From contig NC_088201.1 of the NCBI RefSeq assembly GCF_037126465.1, positions 141,610,376 through 141,674,375 on the forward strand: DNA of 64,000 nt, given 5' to 3'. The DNA comes from Ornithodoros turicata (Eukaryota > Arthropoda > Arachnida > Ixodida > Argasidae). Every line of letters begins with the position of its first letter. Position 1 is the stretch's first letter. Positions 1 through 14,603 of the stretch are shown piece after piece. The translations under genes and the position numbers were made by a program. The notes below the pieces were generated by a model that was not told where the DNA came from, searched no databases, and saw nothing but the letters and a program-made list of their open reading frames with translations.

Positions 1-564
1 GCCCCAACGTGTCTGCATCGAAGTACTTTGTTGTGTGACCTCTTTGCCAACACGCCGGGATCGTTAAAAAAAATTGGAGTATTGGAGCGTTACGAAAACG
101 CATCTGAAGCTGCAACAATCTGCTCCTAAAGCGTTATCTGTATCATCCAACTAGCGTTATATTACGCGTTACGAAAAAGCATGTGAAGCTGCAACAATGT
201 ACTCCAAAATACGACACAGGCGCCGACTCGCCTTAATGGCCACCGAGTACCGACTATGCCACTGTGTCGTAGACGGTCCCAACGTGTCCGCATCGAAGTA
301 CATTGTTGTGTGATCTCTTTGCCAACACGTCGGGATCGTTAAACAAAATGGAGTATTGGAGCATTACGAAAACGCATCTGAAGCTGCAACAATCTGCTCC
401 TAAAGCGTTATCTGTATCATCCAACTAGCGTTATATAGCTTACGCGTTACGAAAAAGCATCTGAAGCTGCAACAATCTATATACTCCAAAAGCGTTATCT
501 GCAGCATTCAACTAGCGTTATATAGCTTACGCGTTACGAAAAGCATGTGAAGCTGCAACAATGT

Positions 565-1979
565 ACTCCAAAATACGACACAGGCGCCGACTCGCCTTTA
601 TGGCTACCGAGTACCGACTAAGCCACTGTGTTGTAGACGGTCCCAACGTGACTGCATCGAAGTACTTTGTTGTGTGACCTCTTTGCCAACACGTCGGGAT
701 CGTCAAAACAAATTCGAGTATTGAAGCATTACGAAAACGCATCTGAAGCTGCAACAATGTATATACTCCAAAAGCGTTATCTGCAGCATTCAACTAGCGT
801 TATATAGCTTACGCGTTACGAAAAAGCATGTGAAGCTGCAACAATGTACTCCAAAATACGACACAGGCGCCGACTCGCCTTAATGGCCACCGAGTACCGA
901 CTATGCCACTGTGTCGTAGACGGTCCCAACGTGACTGCATCGAAGTACTTTGTTGTGTGACCTCTTTGCCAACACGTCGGGATCGTTAAAACAAATTCGA
1001 GTATTGAAGCATTACGAAAACGCATCTGAAGCTGCAACAATGTATATACTCCAAAAGCGTTATCTGCAGCATTCAACTAGCGTTATATAGCTTACGCGTT
1101 ACGAAAAAGCATGTGAAGCTGCAACAATGTACTCCAAAATACGACACAGGCGCCGACTCGCCTTAATGGCCACCGAGTACCGACTATGCCACTGTGTCGT
1201 AGACGGTCCCAACGTGACTGCATCGAAGTACTTTGTTGTGTGACCTCTTTGCCAACACGTCGGGATCGTTAAAACAAATTCGAGTATTGAAGCATTACGA
1301 AAACGCATCCGAAGCTGCAACAATGTATATACTCCAAAAGCGTTATCTGCAGCATTCAACTAGCGTTATATAGCTTACGCGTTACGAAAAAGCATGTGAA
1401 GCTGCAACAATGTACTCCAAAATACGACACAGGCGCCGACTCGCCTTAATGGCCACCGAGTACCGACTATGCCACTGTGTCGTAGACGGTCCCAACGTGA
1501 CTGCATCGAAGTACTTTGTTGTGTGACCTCTTTGCCAACACGTCGGGATCGTTAAAACAAATTCGAGTATTGAAGCATTACGAAAACGCATCTGAAGCTG
1601 CAACAATGTATATACTCCAAAAGCGTTATCTGCAGCATTCAACTAGCGTTATATAGCTTACGCGTTACGAAAAAGCATGTGAAGCTGCAACAATGTACTC
1701 CAAAATACGACACAGGCGCCGACTCGCCTTAATGGCCACCGAGTACCGACTATGCCACTGTGTCGTAGACGGTCCCAACGTGACTGCATCGAAGTACTTT
1801 GTTGTGTGACCTCTTTGCCAACACGTCGGGATCGTTAAAACAAATTCGAGTATTGAAGCATTACGAAAACGCATCTGAAGCTGCAACAATCTATATACTC
1901 CAAAAGCGTTATCTGCAGCATTCAACTACCATTATATAGCTTACGCGTTACGAAAAAGCATGTGAAGCTGCAACAATGT
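565..1979 (+). repeat. Run of five exact 283-bp A-C dimers
   Basis: Module A (196 bp) followed directly by module C (87 bp), with no B, five times in succession. The period is 283 bp at every step and copies differ by only a few substitutions. The run recurs at about 5,726-7,150 and 8,149-9,560, where spacing becomes irregular. This near-identity suggests very recent local amplification of one dimer. Confidence 0.92.
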
Positions 1980-4900
1980 ATTCCAAAATACGACACAGGC
2001 GCCGACTCGCCTTAATGGCCACCGAGTACCGACTAAGCCACTGTGTCGTAGACGGTCCCAACGTGCCTGCATCGAAGTAGTTTGTTGTGTGACCTCTTTG
2101 CCAACACGCCGGGATCGTTAAAAAAATTGGAGTATTGGAGCATTACAAAAACGCATCTGAAGCTGCAACAATCTGGTCCTAAAGCGTTATCTGTATCATC
2201 CAACTGGCGTTATGTAGCTTACGCGTTAGGAAAAAGCATCTGAAGCTGCAACAATGTATATACTCCAAAAGCGTTATCTGCAGCATTCAACTAGCGTTAT
2301 ATAGCTTACGCGTTACGAAAAAGCATGTGAAGCTGCAACAATGTACTCCAAAATACGACACAGGCGCCGACTCGCCTTAATGGCCACCGAGTACCGACTA
2401 AGCCACTGTGTCGTAGACGGTCCCAACGTGTCCGCATCGAAGTACTTTGTTGTGTGATGTCTTTGCCAACACGTCGGAATCGTTAAACAAAATGGAGTAT
2501 TGGAGCATTACGAAAACGCATCTGAAGCGGCAACAATCTGCTCCTAAAGCGTTATCTGTATCATCCAACTAGCGTTATATAGCTTACGCGTTACGAAAAA
2601 GCATCTGAAGCTGCAACAATCTATATTCTCCAAAAGCGTTATCTGCAGCATTCAACTAGCGTTATATAGCTTACGCGTTACGAAACGCATGTGAAGCTGC
2701 AACAATGTACTCCAAAATACGACACAGGCGCCGACTCGCCTTAATGGCTACCGAGTACCGACTAAGCCACTGTGTCGTAGACGGTCCCAACGTGACTGCA
2801 TCGAAGTACTTTGTTGTGTGACCTCTTTGCCAACACGTCGGGATCGTTAAAAAAGGAGTATTGAAGCATTACGAAAACGCATCTGAAGCTGCAACAATCT
2901 GCTCCTAAAGCGTTATCTGTATTATCCAACTAGCGTTATATAGCTTACGCGTTACGAAAAAGCATCTGAAGCTGCAACAATCTGTATACTCCAAAAGCGT
3001 TATCTGCAACATTCAACTAGCGTTATATAGCTTACGCGTTACGAAAAAGCATGTGAAGCTGCAACAATGTACTCCAAAATACGACACAGGCGCCGACTCA
3101 CCTTAATGGCTACCGAGTACCGGCTAAGCCACTGTGTCGTAGACGGCCCCAACGTGTCTGCATCGAAGTACTTTGTTGTGTGACCTCTTTGCCAACACGC
3201 CGGGATCGTTAAAAAAATTGGAGTATTGGAGCGTTACGAAAAACGCATCTGAAGCTGCAACAATCTGCTCCTAAAGCGTTATCTGTATCATCCAACTAGC
3301 GTTATATTACGCGTAACGAAAAAGCATCTGAAGCTGCAACAATGTATATACTCCAAAAGCGTTATCTGCAGCATTCAACTAGCGTTATATAGCTTACGCG
3401 TTACAAAAAAGCATGTGAAGCGCAACAATGTACTCCAAAATACGACACAGGCGCCGACTCGCCTTAATGGCCACCGAGTACCGACTATGCCACTGTGTCG
3501 TAGACGGTCCCAACGTGTCCGCATCGAAGTACATTGTTGTGTGATCTCTTTGCCAACACGTCGGGATCGTTAAACAAAATGGAGTATTGGAGCATTACGA
3601 AAACGCATCTGAAGCTGCAACAATCTGCTCCTAAAGCGTTATCTGTATCATCCAACTAGCGTTATATAGCTTACGCGTTACGAAAAAGCATCTGAAGCTG
3701 CAACAATCTATATACTCCAAAAGCGTTATCTGCAGCATTCAACTAGCGTTATATAGCTTACGCGTTACGAAAAGCATGTGAAGCTGCAACAATGTACTCC
3801 AAAATACGACACAGGCGCCGACTCGCCTTTATGGCTACCGAGTACCGACTAAGCCACTGTGTCGTAGACGGTCCCAACGTGACTGCATCGAAGTACTTTG
3901 TTGTGTGACCTCTTTGCCAACACGTCGGGATCGTTAAAACAAATTCGAGTATTGAAGCATTACGAAAACGCATCTGAAGCTGCAACAATCTATATACTCT
4001 AAAAGCGTTATCTGCAACATTCAACTAGCGCTATATAGCTTACGTGTTACTTAAAAGCATCTGAAGCTGGAACAATGTACTCCAAAATACGACACAGGCG
4101 CCGACTCGCCTTAATGGCTACCGAGTACCGACTAAGCCACTGTGTCGTAGACGGTCCCAACGTGTCCGCATCGAAGTACATTGTTGTGTGATCTCTTTGC
4201 CAACACGTCGGGATCGTTAAACAAAATGGAGTATTGGAGCATTACGAAAACGCATCTGAAGCTGCAACAATGTATATACTCCAAAAGCGTTATCTGCAGC
4301 ATTCAACTAGCGTTATATAGCTTACGCGTTACGAAAAAGCATGTGAAGCTGCAACAATGTACTCCAAAATACGACACAGGCGGCGACTCGCCTTAATGGC
4401 CACCGAAGTACCGACTATGCCACTGTGTCGTAGACGGTCCCAACGTGTCCGCATCGAAGTACATTGTTGTGTGATCTCTTTGCCAACACGTCGGGATCGT
4501 TAAACAAAATGGAGTATTGGAGCATTACGAAAACGCATCTGAAGCTGCAACAATCTGCTCCTAAAGCGTTATCTGTATCATCCAACTAGCGTTATATAGC
4601 TTACGCGTTACGAAAAAGCATCTGAAGCTGCAACAATCTATATACTCCAAAAGCGTTATCTGCAGCATTCAACTAGCGTTATATAGCTTACGCGTTACGA
4701 AAAGCATGTGAAGCTGCAACAATGTACTCCAAAATACGACACAGGCGCCGACTCGCCTTTATGGCTACCGAGTACCGACTAAGCCACTGTGTCGTAGACG
4801 GTCCCAACGTGACTGCATCGAAGTACTTTGTTGTGTGACCTCTTTGCCAACACGTCGGGATCGTTAAAAAAGGAGTATTGAAGCATTACGAAAACGCATC

Positions 4901-5161
4901 TGAAGCTGCAACAATCTGCTCCTAAAGCGTTATCTGTATTATCCAACTAGCGTTATATAGCTTACGCGTTACGAAAAAGCATCTGAAGCTGCAACAATCT
5001 GTATACTCCAAAAGCGTTATCTGCAACATTCAACTAGCGTTATATAGCTTACGCGTTACGAAAAAGCATGTGAAGCTGCAACAATGTACTCCAAAATACG
5101 ACACAGGCGCCGACTCACCTTAATGGCTACCGAGTACCGACTAAGCCACTGTGTCGTAGAC

Positions 5162-8100
5162 GGCCCCAACGTGTCTGCATCGAAGTACTTTGTTGTGTGA
5201 CCTCTTTGCTACACGCCGGGATCGTTAAAAAAAATTGGAGTATTGGAGCGTTACGAAAACGCATCTGAAGCTGCAACAATCTGCTCCTAAAGCGTTATCT
5301 GTATCATCCAACTAGCGTTATATTACGCGTTACGAAAAAGCATGTGAAGCTGCAACAATGTACTCCAAAATACGACACAGGCGCCGACTCGCCTTAATGG
5401 CCACCGAGTACCGACTATGCCACTGTGTCGTAGACGGTCCCAACGTGTCCGCATCGAAGTACATTGTTGTGTGATCTCTTTGCCAACACGTCGGGATCGT
5501 TAAACAAAATGGAGTATTGGAGCATTACGAAAACGCATCTGAAGCTGCAACAATCTGCTCCTAAAGCGTTATCTGTATCATCCAACTAGCGTTATATAGC
5601 TTACGCGTTACGAAAAAGCATCTGAAGCTGCAACAATCTATATACTCCAAAAGCGTTATCTGCAGCATTCAACTAGCGTTATATAGCTTACGCGTTACGA
5701 AAAGCATGTGAAGCTGCAACAATGTACTCCAAAATACGACACAGGCGCCGACTCGCCTTTATGGCTACCGAGTACCGACTAAGCCACTGTGTTGTAGACG
5801 GTCCCAACGTGACTGCATCGAAGTACTTTGTTGTGTGACCTCTTTGCCAACACGTCGGGATCGTCAAAACAAATTCGAGTATTGAAGCATTACGAAAACG
5901 CATCTGAAGCTGCAACAATGTATATACTCCAAAAGCGTTATCTGCAGCATTCAACTAGCGTTATATAGTCTTACGCGTTACGAAAAAGCATGTGAAGCTG
6001 CAACAATGTACTCCAAAAATACGACACAGGCGCCGACTCGCCTTAATGGCCCACGAGTACCGACTATGCCACTGTGTCGTAGACGGTCCCAACGTGACTG
6101 CATCGAAGTACTTTGTTGTGTGACTCTTTGCCAACACGTCGGGATCGTTAAACAAATTCGAGTATTGAAGCATTACGAAAACGCATCTGAAGCTGCAACA
6201 ATGTATATACTCCAAAGCGTTATCTGCAGCATTCAACTAGCGTTATATAGCTTACGCGTTACGAAAAAGCATGTGAAGCTGCAACAATGTACTCCAAAAT
6301 ACGACACAGGCGCCGACTCGCCTTAATGGCCACCGAGTACCGACTATGCCACTGTGTCGTAGACGGTCCCAACGTGACTGCATCGAAGTACTTTGTTGTG
6401 TGACCTCTTGCAACACGTCGGGATCGTTTTAAAACAAATTCGAGTATTGAAGCATTACGAAACGCATCTGAAGCTGCAACAATGTATATACTCCAAAAGC
6501 GTTACTCCTGCAGCATTCAACTAGCGTTATATTAGCTTACGCGTTACCGAAAAAGCATGTGAAGCTGCAACAATGTTACTCCAAAATACGACACAGGCGC
6601 CGACCTCGCCTTAATGGCCACCGAGTACCGACTACTGCACTGTGTCGCTAGACGGTCCCCAACGTGACTGCATCGAAGTACTTTGTTGTGTGACCTCTTT
6701 GCCAACACGTTCGGGATCGTTAAAACAAATTCGGTATTGAAGCATTACGAAAACGCATCTGAAGCTGCAACAATGTATATACTCAAAAGCGTTATCTGCA
6801 GCATTCAACCTAGCGATATATAGCTTACGCGTTACGAAAAAGCATGTGAAGCTGAACCATGTACTCCAAAATACGACACAGGCGCCCGACTCCGCCTTAA
6901 TGGCCACGAGTCCGGTCTATGCCACTGTGTCGTAGACGGTCCAACGTGACTGCATCGAAGTACTTTGTTGTGTGACCTCTTTGCAACACGTCGGGATCGT
7001 TTTAAAACAAATTCGAGTATTGAAGCATTACGAAAAACGCATCTGAAGCTGCAACAAATCTATATACTCCAAAAGCGTTATCTGCAGCATTCAACTACCA
7101 TTATATAGCTTACGCGTTACGAAAAAGCATGTGAAGCTGCAACCAATGTATTCCAAAATACGACACAGGCGCCCGACTCGCCTTAATGGCACCCGAGTAC
7201 CGACTAAGCCACTGTGTGTAGACGGTCCAACGTGCCTGCATCGAAGTAGTTTGTTGTGTGACCTCTTTGCCAACACGCCGGGATCGTTAAAAAAATTGGA
7301 GTATTGGAGCATTACAAAACAGCATCTGAAGCTGCAACAATCTGGTCCTAAAGCGTTATCTGTATCATCCAACTAGCGTTATGTAGCTTACGCGTTAGGA
7401 AAAAGCATCTGAAGCTTGCAACAATGTATATACTCCAAAAGCGTTATCTGCAGCATTCAACTAGCGTTATATAGCTTACGCGATACGAAAAAGCATGTGA
7501 AGCTGCAACAATGTACTCCAAAATCGACACAGGCGCCGACTCGCCTTAATGGCCACCGAGTACGACTAAGCCACTGTGTCGTAGACGGCCCCAAGTGTCT
7601 GCATCGAAGTACTTTGTTGTGTGACCTCTTTGCCAACACGCCGGGATCGTTAAAAAAAATTGGAGTATTGGAGCGTTACGAAAAACGCATCTGAAGCTGC
7701 AACAATCTGCTCCTAAAGCGTTATCTGTATCATCCAACTAGCGTTATATTACGCGTTACGAAAAAGCATGTGAAGCTGCAACAATGTACTCCAAAATACG
7801 ACACAGGCGCCGACTCGCCTTAATGGGCCACCGAGTACGACTATGCCACTGTGTCGTAGACGGTCCAACGTGTCCGCATCGAAGTACATTGTTGTGTGAT
7901 CTCTTTGCCAACACGTCGGGATCGTTAAACAAAATGGAGTATTGGAGCATTACGAAATCGCTCTGAAGCTGCAACAATCTGCTCCTAAAGCGTTATCTGT
8001 ATCAACCAACTAGCGTTATATAGCTTACGCGTACGAAAAAGCACTGAAGCTGCAACAATCTATATACTCCAAAAGCGTTATCTGCCAGCATTCAACTAGC

Positions 8101-10960
8101 GTTATATAGCTTACGCGTTCGAAAAGCATGTGAAGCTGCAACCATTGTACTCCAAATACGACACAGGCGCCGACTCGCCTTTATGGCTACCGAGTACGAC
8201 TACGCCTGTGTTGTAGACGGTCCCAACGTGACTGCATCGAAGTACTTTGTTGCTGTGACCTCTTTGCAACACGTCGGGATCGTCAAAACAAATTCGAGTA
8301 TTGAAGCATTACGAAAACGCATCTGAAGCTGCAACAATGTATATACTCCAAAAGCGTTATCTGCAGATTCAACTAGCGTTATATAGCTTACGCGTTACGA
8401 AAAAGCATGAGAAGCTGCAACAATGTACTCCAAAATACGACACAGGGCCGACTCGCTTAATGGCCACCGAAGTACGACTATGCCACTGATGTCGTAGACG
8501 GTCCCAACGTGACTGATCGAAGTACTCTTGTTGTGTGACCTCTTTGCCAAACGTCGGGACGTTAAAACAAATTCGAGTACTTGAAGCATTACGAAAACGC
8601 ATCTGAAGCTGCAACAATGTATATACTCCAAAAGCGATATCTGCAGCATTCACCTAGCGTTATATAGCTTACGCGTTACGAAAAAGCATGTGAGCTGCAA
8701 CAATGTACTCCAAATACGACACAGGCGCGACTCTGCCTTACTGGCCACCGAGTACCGACTATGCCACTGTGTCGTAGACCGGTCCAACGTGACTGCATCG
8801 AAGTACTTTGTTGTGTGACTCTTTGCCAACACGTCGGGATCGTTAAAACAATTCGAGTATTGAAGCATTACGAAACGCATCCGAGAGCTGCCAACAATGT
8901 ATATACTCCAAAAGCGTTATCTGCTGCATTCAACTAGCGTTATATAGCTTACGCGTACTCGAAAAAAGCATGTGAAGCTGCAAACAATGTACTCCACAAT
9001 ACGACACAGGCGCCGACTCGCCTTAATGGCCACCGAGTACCGACTATGCCCACTGTGTCGTAGACGGTCCCAACGTGACTGCATCGAAGAACTTTGTTGT
9101 GTGACCTCTTTGCCAACACGTCGGGATCGTTTAAAACAAATTCGAGTATTGAAGCATTACGAAAACGCATCTGAAGCTGCACAATGTATATACTCAAAAG
9201 CGTTATCTGCAGCATTCAACTAGCGTTATATAGCTTACGCGTTACGAAAAAGCATGTGAAGCTGCAACAATTGTAATCCAAAATACGACACAGGCCGCCG
9301 ACTCGCCTTAATGGCCACCGAGCTACCGACTATGCCACTGTGCGTAGACGGTCCCAACGTGGACTGCATCGAAGTACTTTGTTGTGTGACCTCTTTGCCA
9401 ACACGTCGGGATCGTTAAAACAAATTCGAGTATTGAAGCATTACGAAAACGCATCTGAAGCTGCAACAATCTATATACTCCAAAAGGTTATCTGCCAGCA
9501 TTCAACTACCCATTATATAGCTTAGCGTTACGAAAAAGCATGTGAAGCTGCAACAATGTATTCCAAAATACGACACAGGCCGCCGAACTCGCCTTAAGGG
9601 CCACCGAGAGTACCGACTAAGCCATGTGTCGTAGACGGTCCCAACGTGCCTGCATCGAAGTAGTTTGTTGTGTGACCTCTTTGCCAAACACGCCGGGATC
9701 GTTAAAAAAAATTGGAGTATTGGAGCATTACAAAAACGCCATCTGAAGCTGCAAAACATTCGGTCCTAAAGCGTTATCTGTATCATCACATGGCGTTATG
9801 TAGCTACGCGTTAGGAAAAAGCATCTGAAGCTGCAACAATGTATATACTCCTAAGCGTTCTCTGCAGCATTCAACTAGCGTTATATAGTTACGCGTTACG
9901 AAAAAGCATGTGAAGCTGCAACAATGTACTCCAAAATACGACACAGGCGCCGACTCGCCTTAATGGCCACCGAGTACCGACTAAGCCACTGTGTCGTAGA
10001 CGGTCCCAACGTGTCCGCATCGAAGTACTTTGTTGGTGATGTCTTTGCCAACACGTCGGAATCGTTAAACAAAATGGAGTATTGGAGCATTACGAAAACG
10101 CATCTGAAGCGGCAACAATCTGCTCCTAAAGCGTTATCTGTATCATCCAACTAGCGTTATATAGCTTACGCGTTACGAAAAAGCATCTGAAGCTGCAACA
10201 ATCTATATTCTCCAAAAGCGTTATCTGCAGCATTCAACTAGCGTTATATAGCTTACGCGTACGAAACGCATGTGAAGCTGCAACAATGTACTCCAAAATA
10301 CGACACAGGCGCCGGACTCGCCTTAATGGCTACCGAGTACCGACAAAGCCACTGTGTCGTAGACGGTCCCAACGTGACTGCATCGAAGTACTTTGTTGTG
10401 TGACCTCTTTGCCAACACGTCGGGATCGTTAAAAAAAGGAGTATTGAAGCATTACGAAAACGCATCTGAAGCTGCAACAATATGCTCCTTAAAGCGTTAT
10501 CTGTATTATCCAACTAGCGTTATATAGCTTACGCGCCCTTGACGACAAAAGCATCTGAAGCTGCAACAATCTGTATACTCAAAAGCGTTATCTGCCAACA
10601 TTCAACTAGCGTTATATAGCTTACGCGTTACGAAAAAGCAACGTGAAGCTATGCACAATGTACACCAAAATACGACACAGGCGCCGATCACATTAATGGC
10701 TACCGAAGTACCGGCTAAGGCCACTGTGTACGTAGACGGCCACCCAACGTGTTGCATCGAAGAAGTACTTTGTTGGTGGACCTCTTTGCAACCCGCCGGG
10801 ATCGTTAAAAAAATTGGAGTATTGGAGCGTTACGAAACCGCATTGAAGCTGCAAATCATCTGCTCCTAAAGCGATTCATCTGTATCATCCAACTAGCGTT
10901 AATAATACGCGTATCCCGTAAAACGCATCTGAAGCTGCAAACAATTGTATATACTCCAAA
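5162..10960 (+). repeat. Further copies of the 1-5,161 higher-order unit, indel-rich
   Basis: Sequence from 5,162 repeats the start of the window at an offset of 5,161 bp, including the same five-dimer run (565 matches 5,726). A third version of the run starts near 8,149. From about 5,970 to 10,960 nearly every module carries extra or missing single bases. Module A start points in the second run are 284, 281, 287, 284 and 288 bp apart, and in the third run 278, 280, 284, 284 and 285, against exactly 283 in the clean run. After about 10,960 the sequence is clean again. Confidence 0.85.
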
Positions 10961-13821
10961 AGCGTTATCTGCAGCATTCAACTAGCGTTATATAGCTTAC
11001 GCGTTACGAAAAAGCATGTGAAGCTGCAACAATGTACTCCAAAATACGACACAGGCGCCGACTCGCCTTAATGGCTACCGAGTACCGACAAAGCCACTGT
11101 GTCGTAGACGGTCCCAACGTGTCTGCATCGAAGTACTTGTTGTGTGACTCTTTGCCAACACGTCGGGATCGTTAAAAAAATGGAGTATTGGAGCATTACG
11201 AAAACGCATCTGAAGCTGCAACAATCTGCTCCTAAAGCGTTATCTGTATCATCCAACTAGCGTTATATAGCTTACGCGTTACGAAAAAGCATCTGAAGCT
11301 GCAACAATCTATATACTCCAAAAGCGTTATCTGCAGCATTCAACTAGCGTTATATAGCTTACGCGTTACGAAAAAGCATGTGAAGCTGCAACAATGTACT
11401 CCAAAATACGACACAGGCGCCGACTCGCCTTAATGGCTACCGAGTACCGACAAAGCCACTGTGTCGTAGACGGTCCCAACGTGTCTGCATCGAAGTACTT
11501 TGTTGTGTGACCTCTTTGCCAACACGTCGGGATCGTTAAAAAAATTGGAGTATTGAGCATTACGAAAACGCATCTGAAGCTGCAACAATCTGCTCCTAAA
11601 GCGTTATCTGTATCATTCAACTAGCGTTATATAGCTTACGCGTTACGAAAAAGCATCTGAAGCTGCAACAATGTACTCCAAAATACGACACAGGCGCCGA
11701 CTCGCCTTAATGGCTACCGAGTACCGACAAAGCCACTGTGTCGTAGACGGTCCCAACGTGTTGCATCGAAGTACTTTGTTGACCTCTTTGCCAACACGTC
11801 GGGATCGTTAAAAAAAATTGGAGTATTGAGCATTACGAAAACGCATCTGAAGCTGCAACAATGTGCTCCAAAGCGTTATCTGTATCATTCAACTAGCGTT
11901 ATATAGCTTACGCGTTACGAAAAAGCATGTGAAGCTGCAACAATGTACTCCAAAATACGACACAGGCGGCGACTCGCCTTAATGGCCACCGAGTACCGAC
12001 TATGCCACTGTGTCGTAGACGGTCCCAACGTGTCGCATCGAAGTACATTGTTGTGTGATCTCTTTGCCAACACGTCGGGATCGTTAAACAAAATGGAGTA
12101 TTGGAGCATTACGAAAACGCATCTGAAGCTGCAACAATCTGCTCCTAAAGCGTTATCTGTATCATCCAACTAGCGTTATATAGCTTACGCGTTACGAAAA
12201 AGCATCTGAAGCTGCAACAATCTATATACTCCAAAAGCGTTATCTGCAGCATTCAACTAGCGTTATATAGCTTACGCGTTACGAAAAGCATGTGAAGCTG
12301 CAACAATGTACTCCAAAATACGACACAGGCGCCGACTCGCCTTTATGGCTACCGAGTACCGACTAAGCCACTGTGTCGTAGACGGTCCCAACGTGACTGC
12401 ATCGAAGTACTTTGTTGTGTGACCTCTTTGCCAACACGTCGGGATCGTTAAAACAAATTCGAGTATTGAAGCATTACGAAAACGCATCTGAAGCTGCAAC
12501 AATCTATATACTCTAAAAGCGTTATCTGCAACATTCAACTAGCGCTATATAGCTTACGTGTTACGAAAAAGCATCTGAAACTGCAACAATGTAATCCAAA
12601 ATACGACACAGGCGCCGACTCGCCTTAATGGCTACCGAGTACCGACTAAGCCACTGTGTCGTAGATGGTCCCAACGTGTCTGCGTCGGAGTACTTTGTTG
12701 TGTGACCTCGTTGCCATCACGTTGGGATCGGTAAAAAAAAAATTCGAGCGTTACGAAAACGCATCTGAAGCTACAACAATCTGCTCCTAAAGCGTTATCT
12801 GTGTAATTCAACTAGCGTTATATTACGCGTTACGAAAAAGGATCTGAAGCTGCAACAATCTATATACTCCAAAAGCGTTATCTGCAACATTCAACTAGCG
12901 TTATATAGCTTACGCGTTACGAAAAAGCATGTGAAGCTGCAACAATGTACTCCAAAATACTACACAGGCGCCGACTCGCCTTAATGGCTACCGAGTACCG
13001 ACTGAGCCACTGTGTCGTAGAAGGTCCCCAAGTGACTGCATCGAAGTACTTTGTTGTGTGACTTGCCAACACGTCGGGATCGTTAAAAAAATGGAGTATT
13101 GGAGCATTACGAAAACGCATCTGAAGCTGCAACAATCTACTCCAAAATACGAGACAGGCGCCGACTCACCTTAATGGCTACCGAGTGCCGACTAAACCGC
13201 TGTGTCGTAGACGGTCCCAACGTGTCTGCATCGCAGTACTTTTTTGTCTGCGTCGGGATCGTTCAAAAAAATTGGAGTATTGGAGCATTACGAAAACGCA
13301 TCTGAAGCTGCAACAATCTATATACTCCAAAAGCGTTATCTGCAGCATCGAACTAGCGTTATATAGCTTAGGGTTACGACAAAGCATCTGAAGCTGCAAC
13401 AACCTACTCCAAAATACGACACAGGCGCCGACTCGCCTTAATGGCTACCGAGTACCGACTAAGCCACTGTGTCGTAGACCGTCCCAACGTGTCTGCATCG
13501 AAGTACTTTGTTGTGTGACCTCTTTGCCAACACGTCGGGATCGTTAAAAAAATTGAAGTATTGGAGCATTACGAAAACGCATCTGAAGCTGCAACAATCT
13601 ACTCCAAAATACGACACAGGCGCCGACTCGCCTTAATGGCTACCGAGTACCGACTAAGCCACTGTGTCGTAGACGGCCCCAACGTGTCTGCATCGCAGTA
13701 CTTTTTTGTCTGCGTCGGGATCGTTAAAAAAAATTGGAGTATTGGAGCATTACGAGAACGCATCTGAAGCTGCAACAATCTGCTCCTAAAGCGTTATCTG
13801 TGTCATCCAAGTAGCGTTATA

Positions 13822-14603
13822 CCGTGTGTTTCAGTTAAATCCCCGGGCTAAATAATTCGCGAACGGGTGCACCAATCCACGAGCTTTCTTTTTTAGAAGT
13901 ATCTGTCCGATACCACCTACAAGCTGCACACCGTGTGAATTAGTGGGAGGCGCTCATTATTAAAATAAAAATGCAAATGAGTTAAGTAAAAAAGCGTAAC
14001 TTCTAAAGCAGGGCGCTGTCGGCATTAAAATGGGTACTACCCCTTTTGGGACCTTCAGTGGACACCTTTTAGAGAAAAATCTGCCACCGAAGCGGGTCAT
14101 TTGTTGCAGTAATTAATTGGTTTCGGTTTACGTATTTTTGTCGGGGCTTGTCGCTGCGAAGCACAAAAGGACGCTCTTTCACTCCCTTATCCATCAATGA
14201 ATTACGTCCTTACACCAATGAATTACACCAATAAATTACACCAATGAAATACGCTTTTTTGCGCTTCGCCGCGACCAGCCGCGAAAAAAATACGTAAACC
14301 GAAACCAATTAATTACTGCAACAAATGACCCGCTTCGGTGGCAGATTTTTTTCTAAAAGGTGTCCACTGAAGGGCCCAAAAGGGGTAGTACCCATTTTAA
14401 TGCTGACAGCGCCCTGCTTTAGGAGTTACGCTTTTTTACTTAACTCATTTGCATTTTTATTTTAATAATGAGCGACTCCCACTAATTCACACGGTGTGCA
14501 GCTTGTAGGTGGTATCGGACAGATACTTGTAAAAAAGAAAGCTCGTGGATTGGTGCACCCGTTCGCGAATTATTTAGCCCGGGGATTTAACTGAAACACC
14601 CTG
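13822..14603. mobile_element. Foldback/MITE-like element with about 350-bp inverted arms, copy 1
   Basis: Two long inverted arms (about 13,822-14,170 and 14,254-14,603) flank an 83-bp spacer. The outer end reads GTGTTTCAGTTAAATCCCC on the left and is mirrored on the right; the outermost four or five bases differ between the arms. The spacer holds a short tandem motif around AATGAATTACACC. The element sits in a B module at TATATA, and the flanks suggest a TA target duplication, although the local TA repeat makes the length ambiguous. It has no coding capacity, so it must have been moved by enzymes encoded elsewhere. Superfamily not assigned; a TA duplication would fit a Tc1/mariner-type mechanism. 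Confidence 0.85.

Larger units (their letters stand above)
1..13821 (+). repeat. Satellite array, left block (modules A, B, C)
   Basis: Head-to-tail tandem repeat continuing from outside the window. Module A (about 196 bp) begins ACTCCAAAATACGACACAGG and runs through CGGTCCCAACGTG, GACCTCTTTGCC and an A-run. Module B (83 bp) begins GCTCCTAAAGCGTTATCTG. Module C (87 bp) begins ATATACTCCAAAAGCG and ends in the diagnostic GCATGTGAAG tail. All three end in almost the same tail, so B and C look like derivatives of the 3' part of an ancestral unit. Between 565 and 1,979 five A-C dimers follow each other at exactly 283-bp spacing (565, 848, 1131, 1414, 1697, 1980). Elsewhere A-B-C trimers of about 365 bp dominate. 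The many short open frames inside are fixed by the repeat and are not genes. The left boundary is not visible. Confidence 0.95.

Noticed and set aside
565..1979. Evenly spaced repeats reminiscent of a CRISPR array.
   Set aside because: The entire 283-bp unit is conserved, with no short repeat plus variable spacer pattern, and the DNA is clearly animal.
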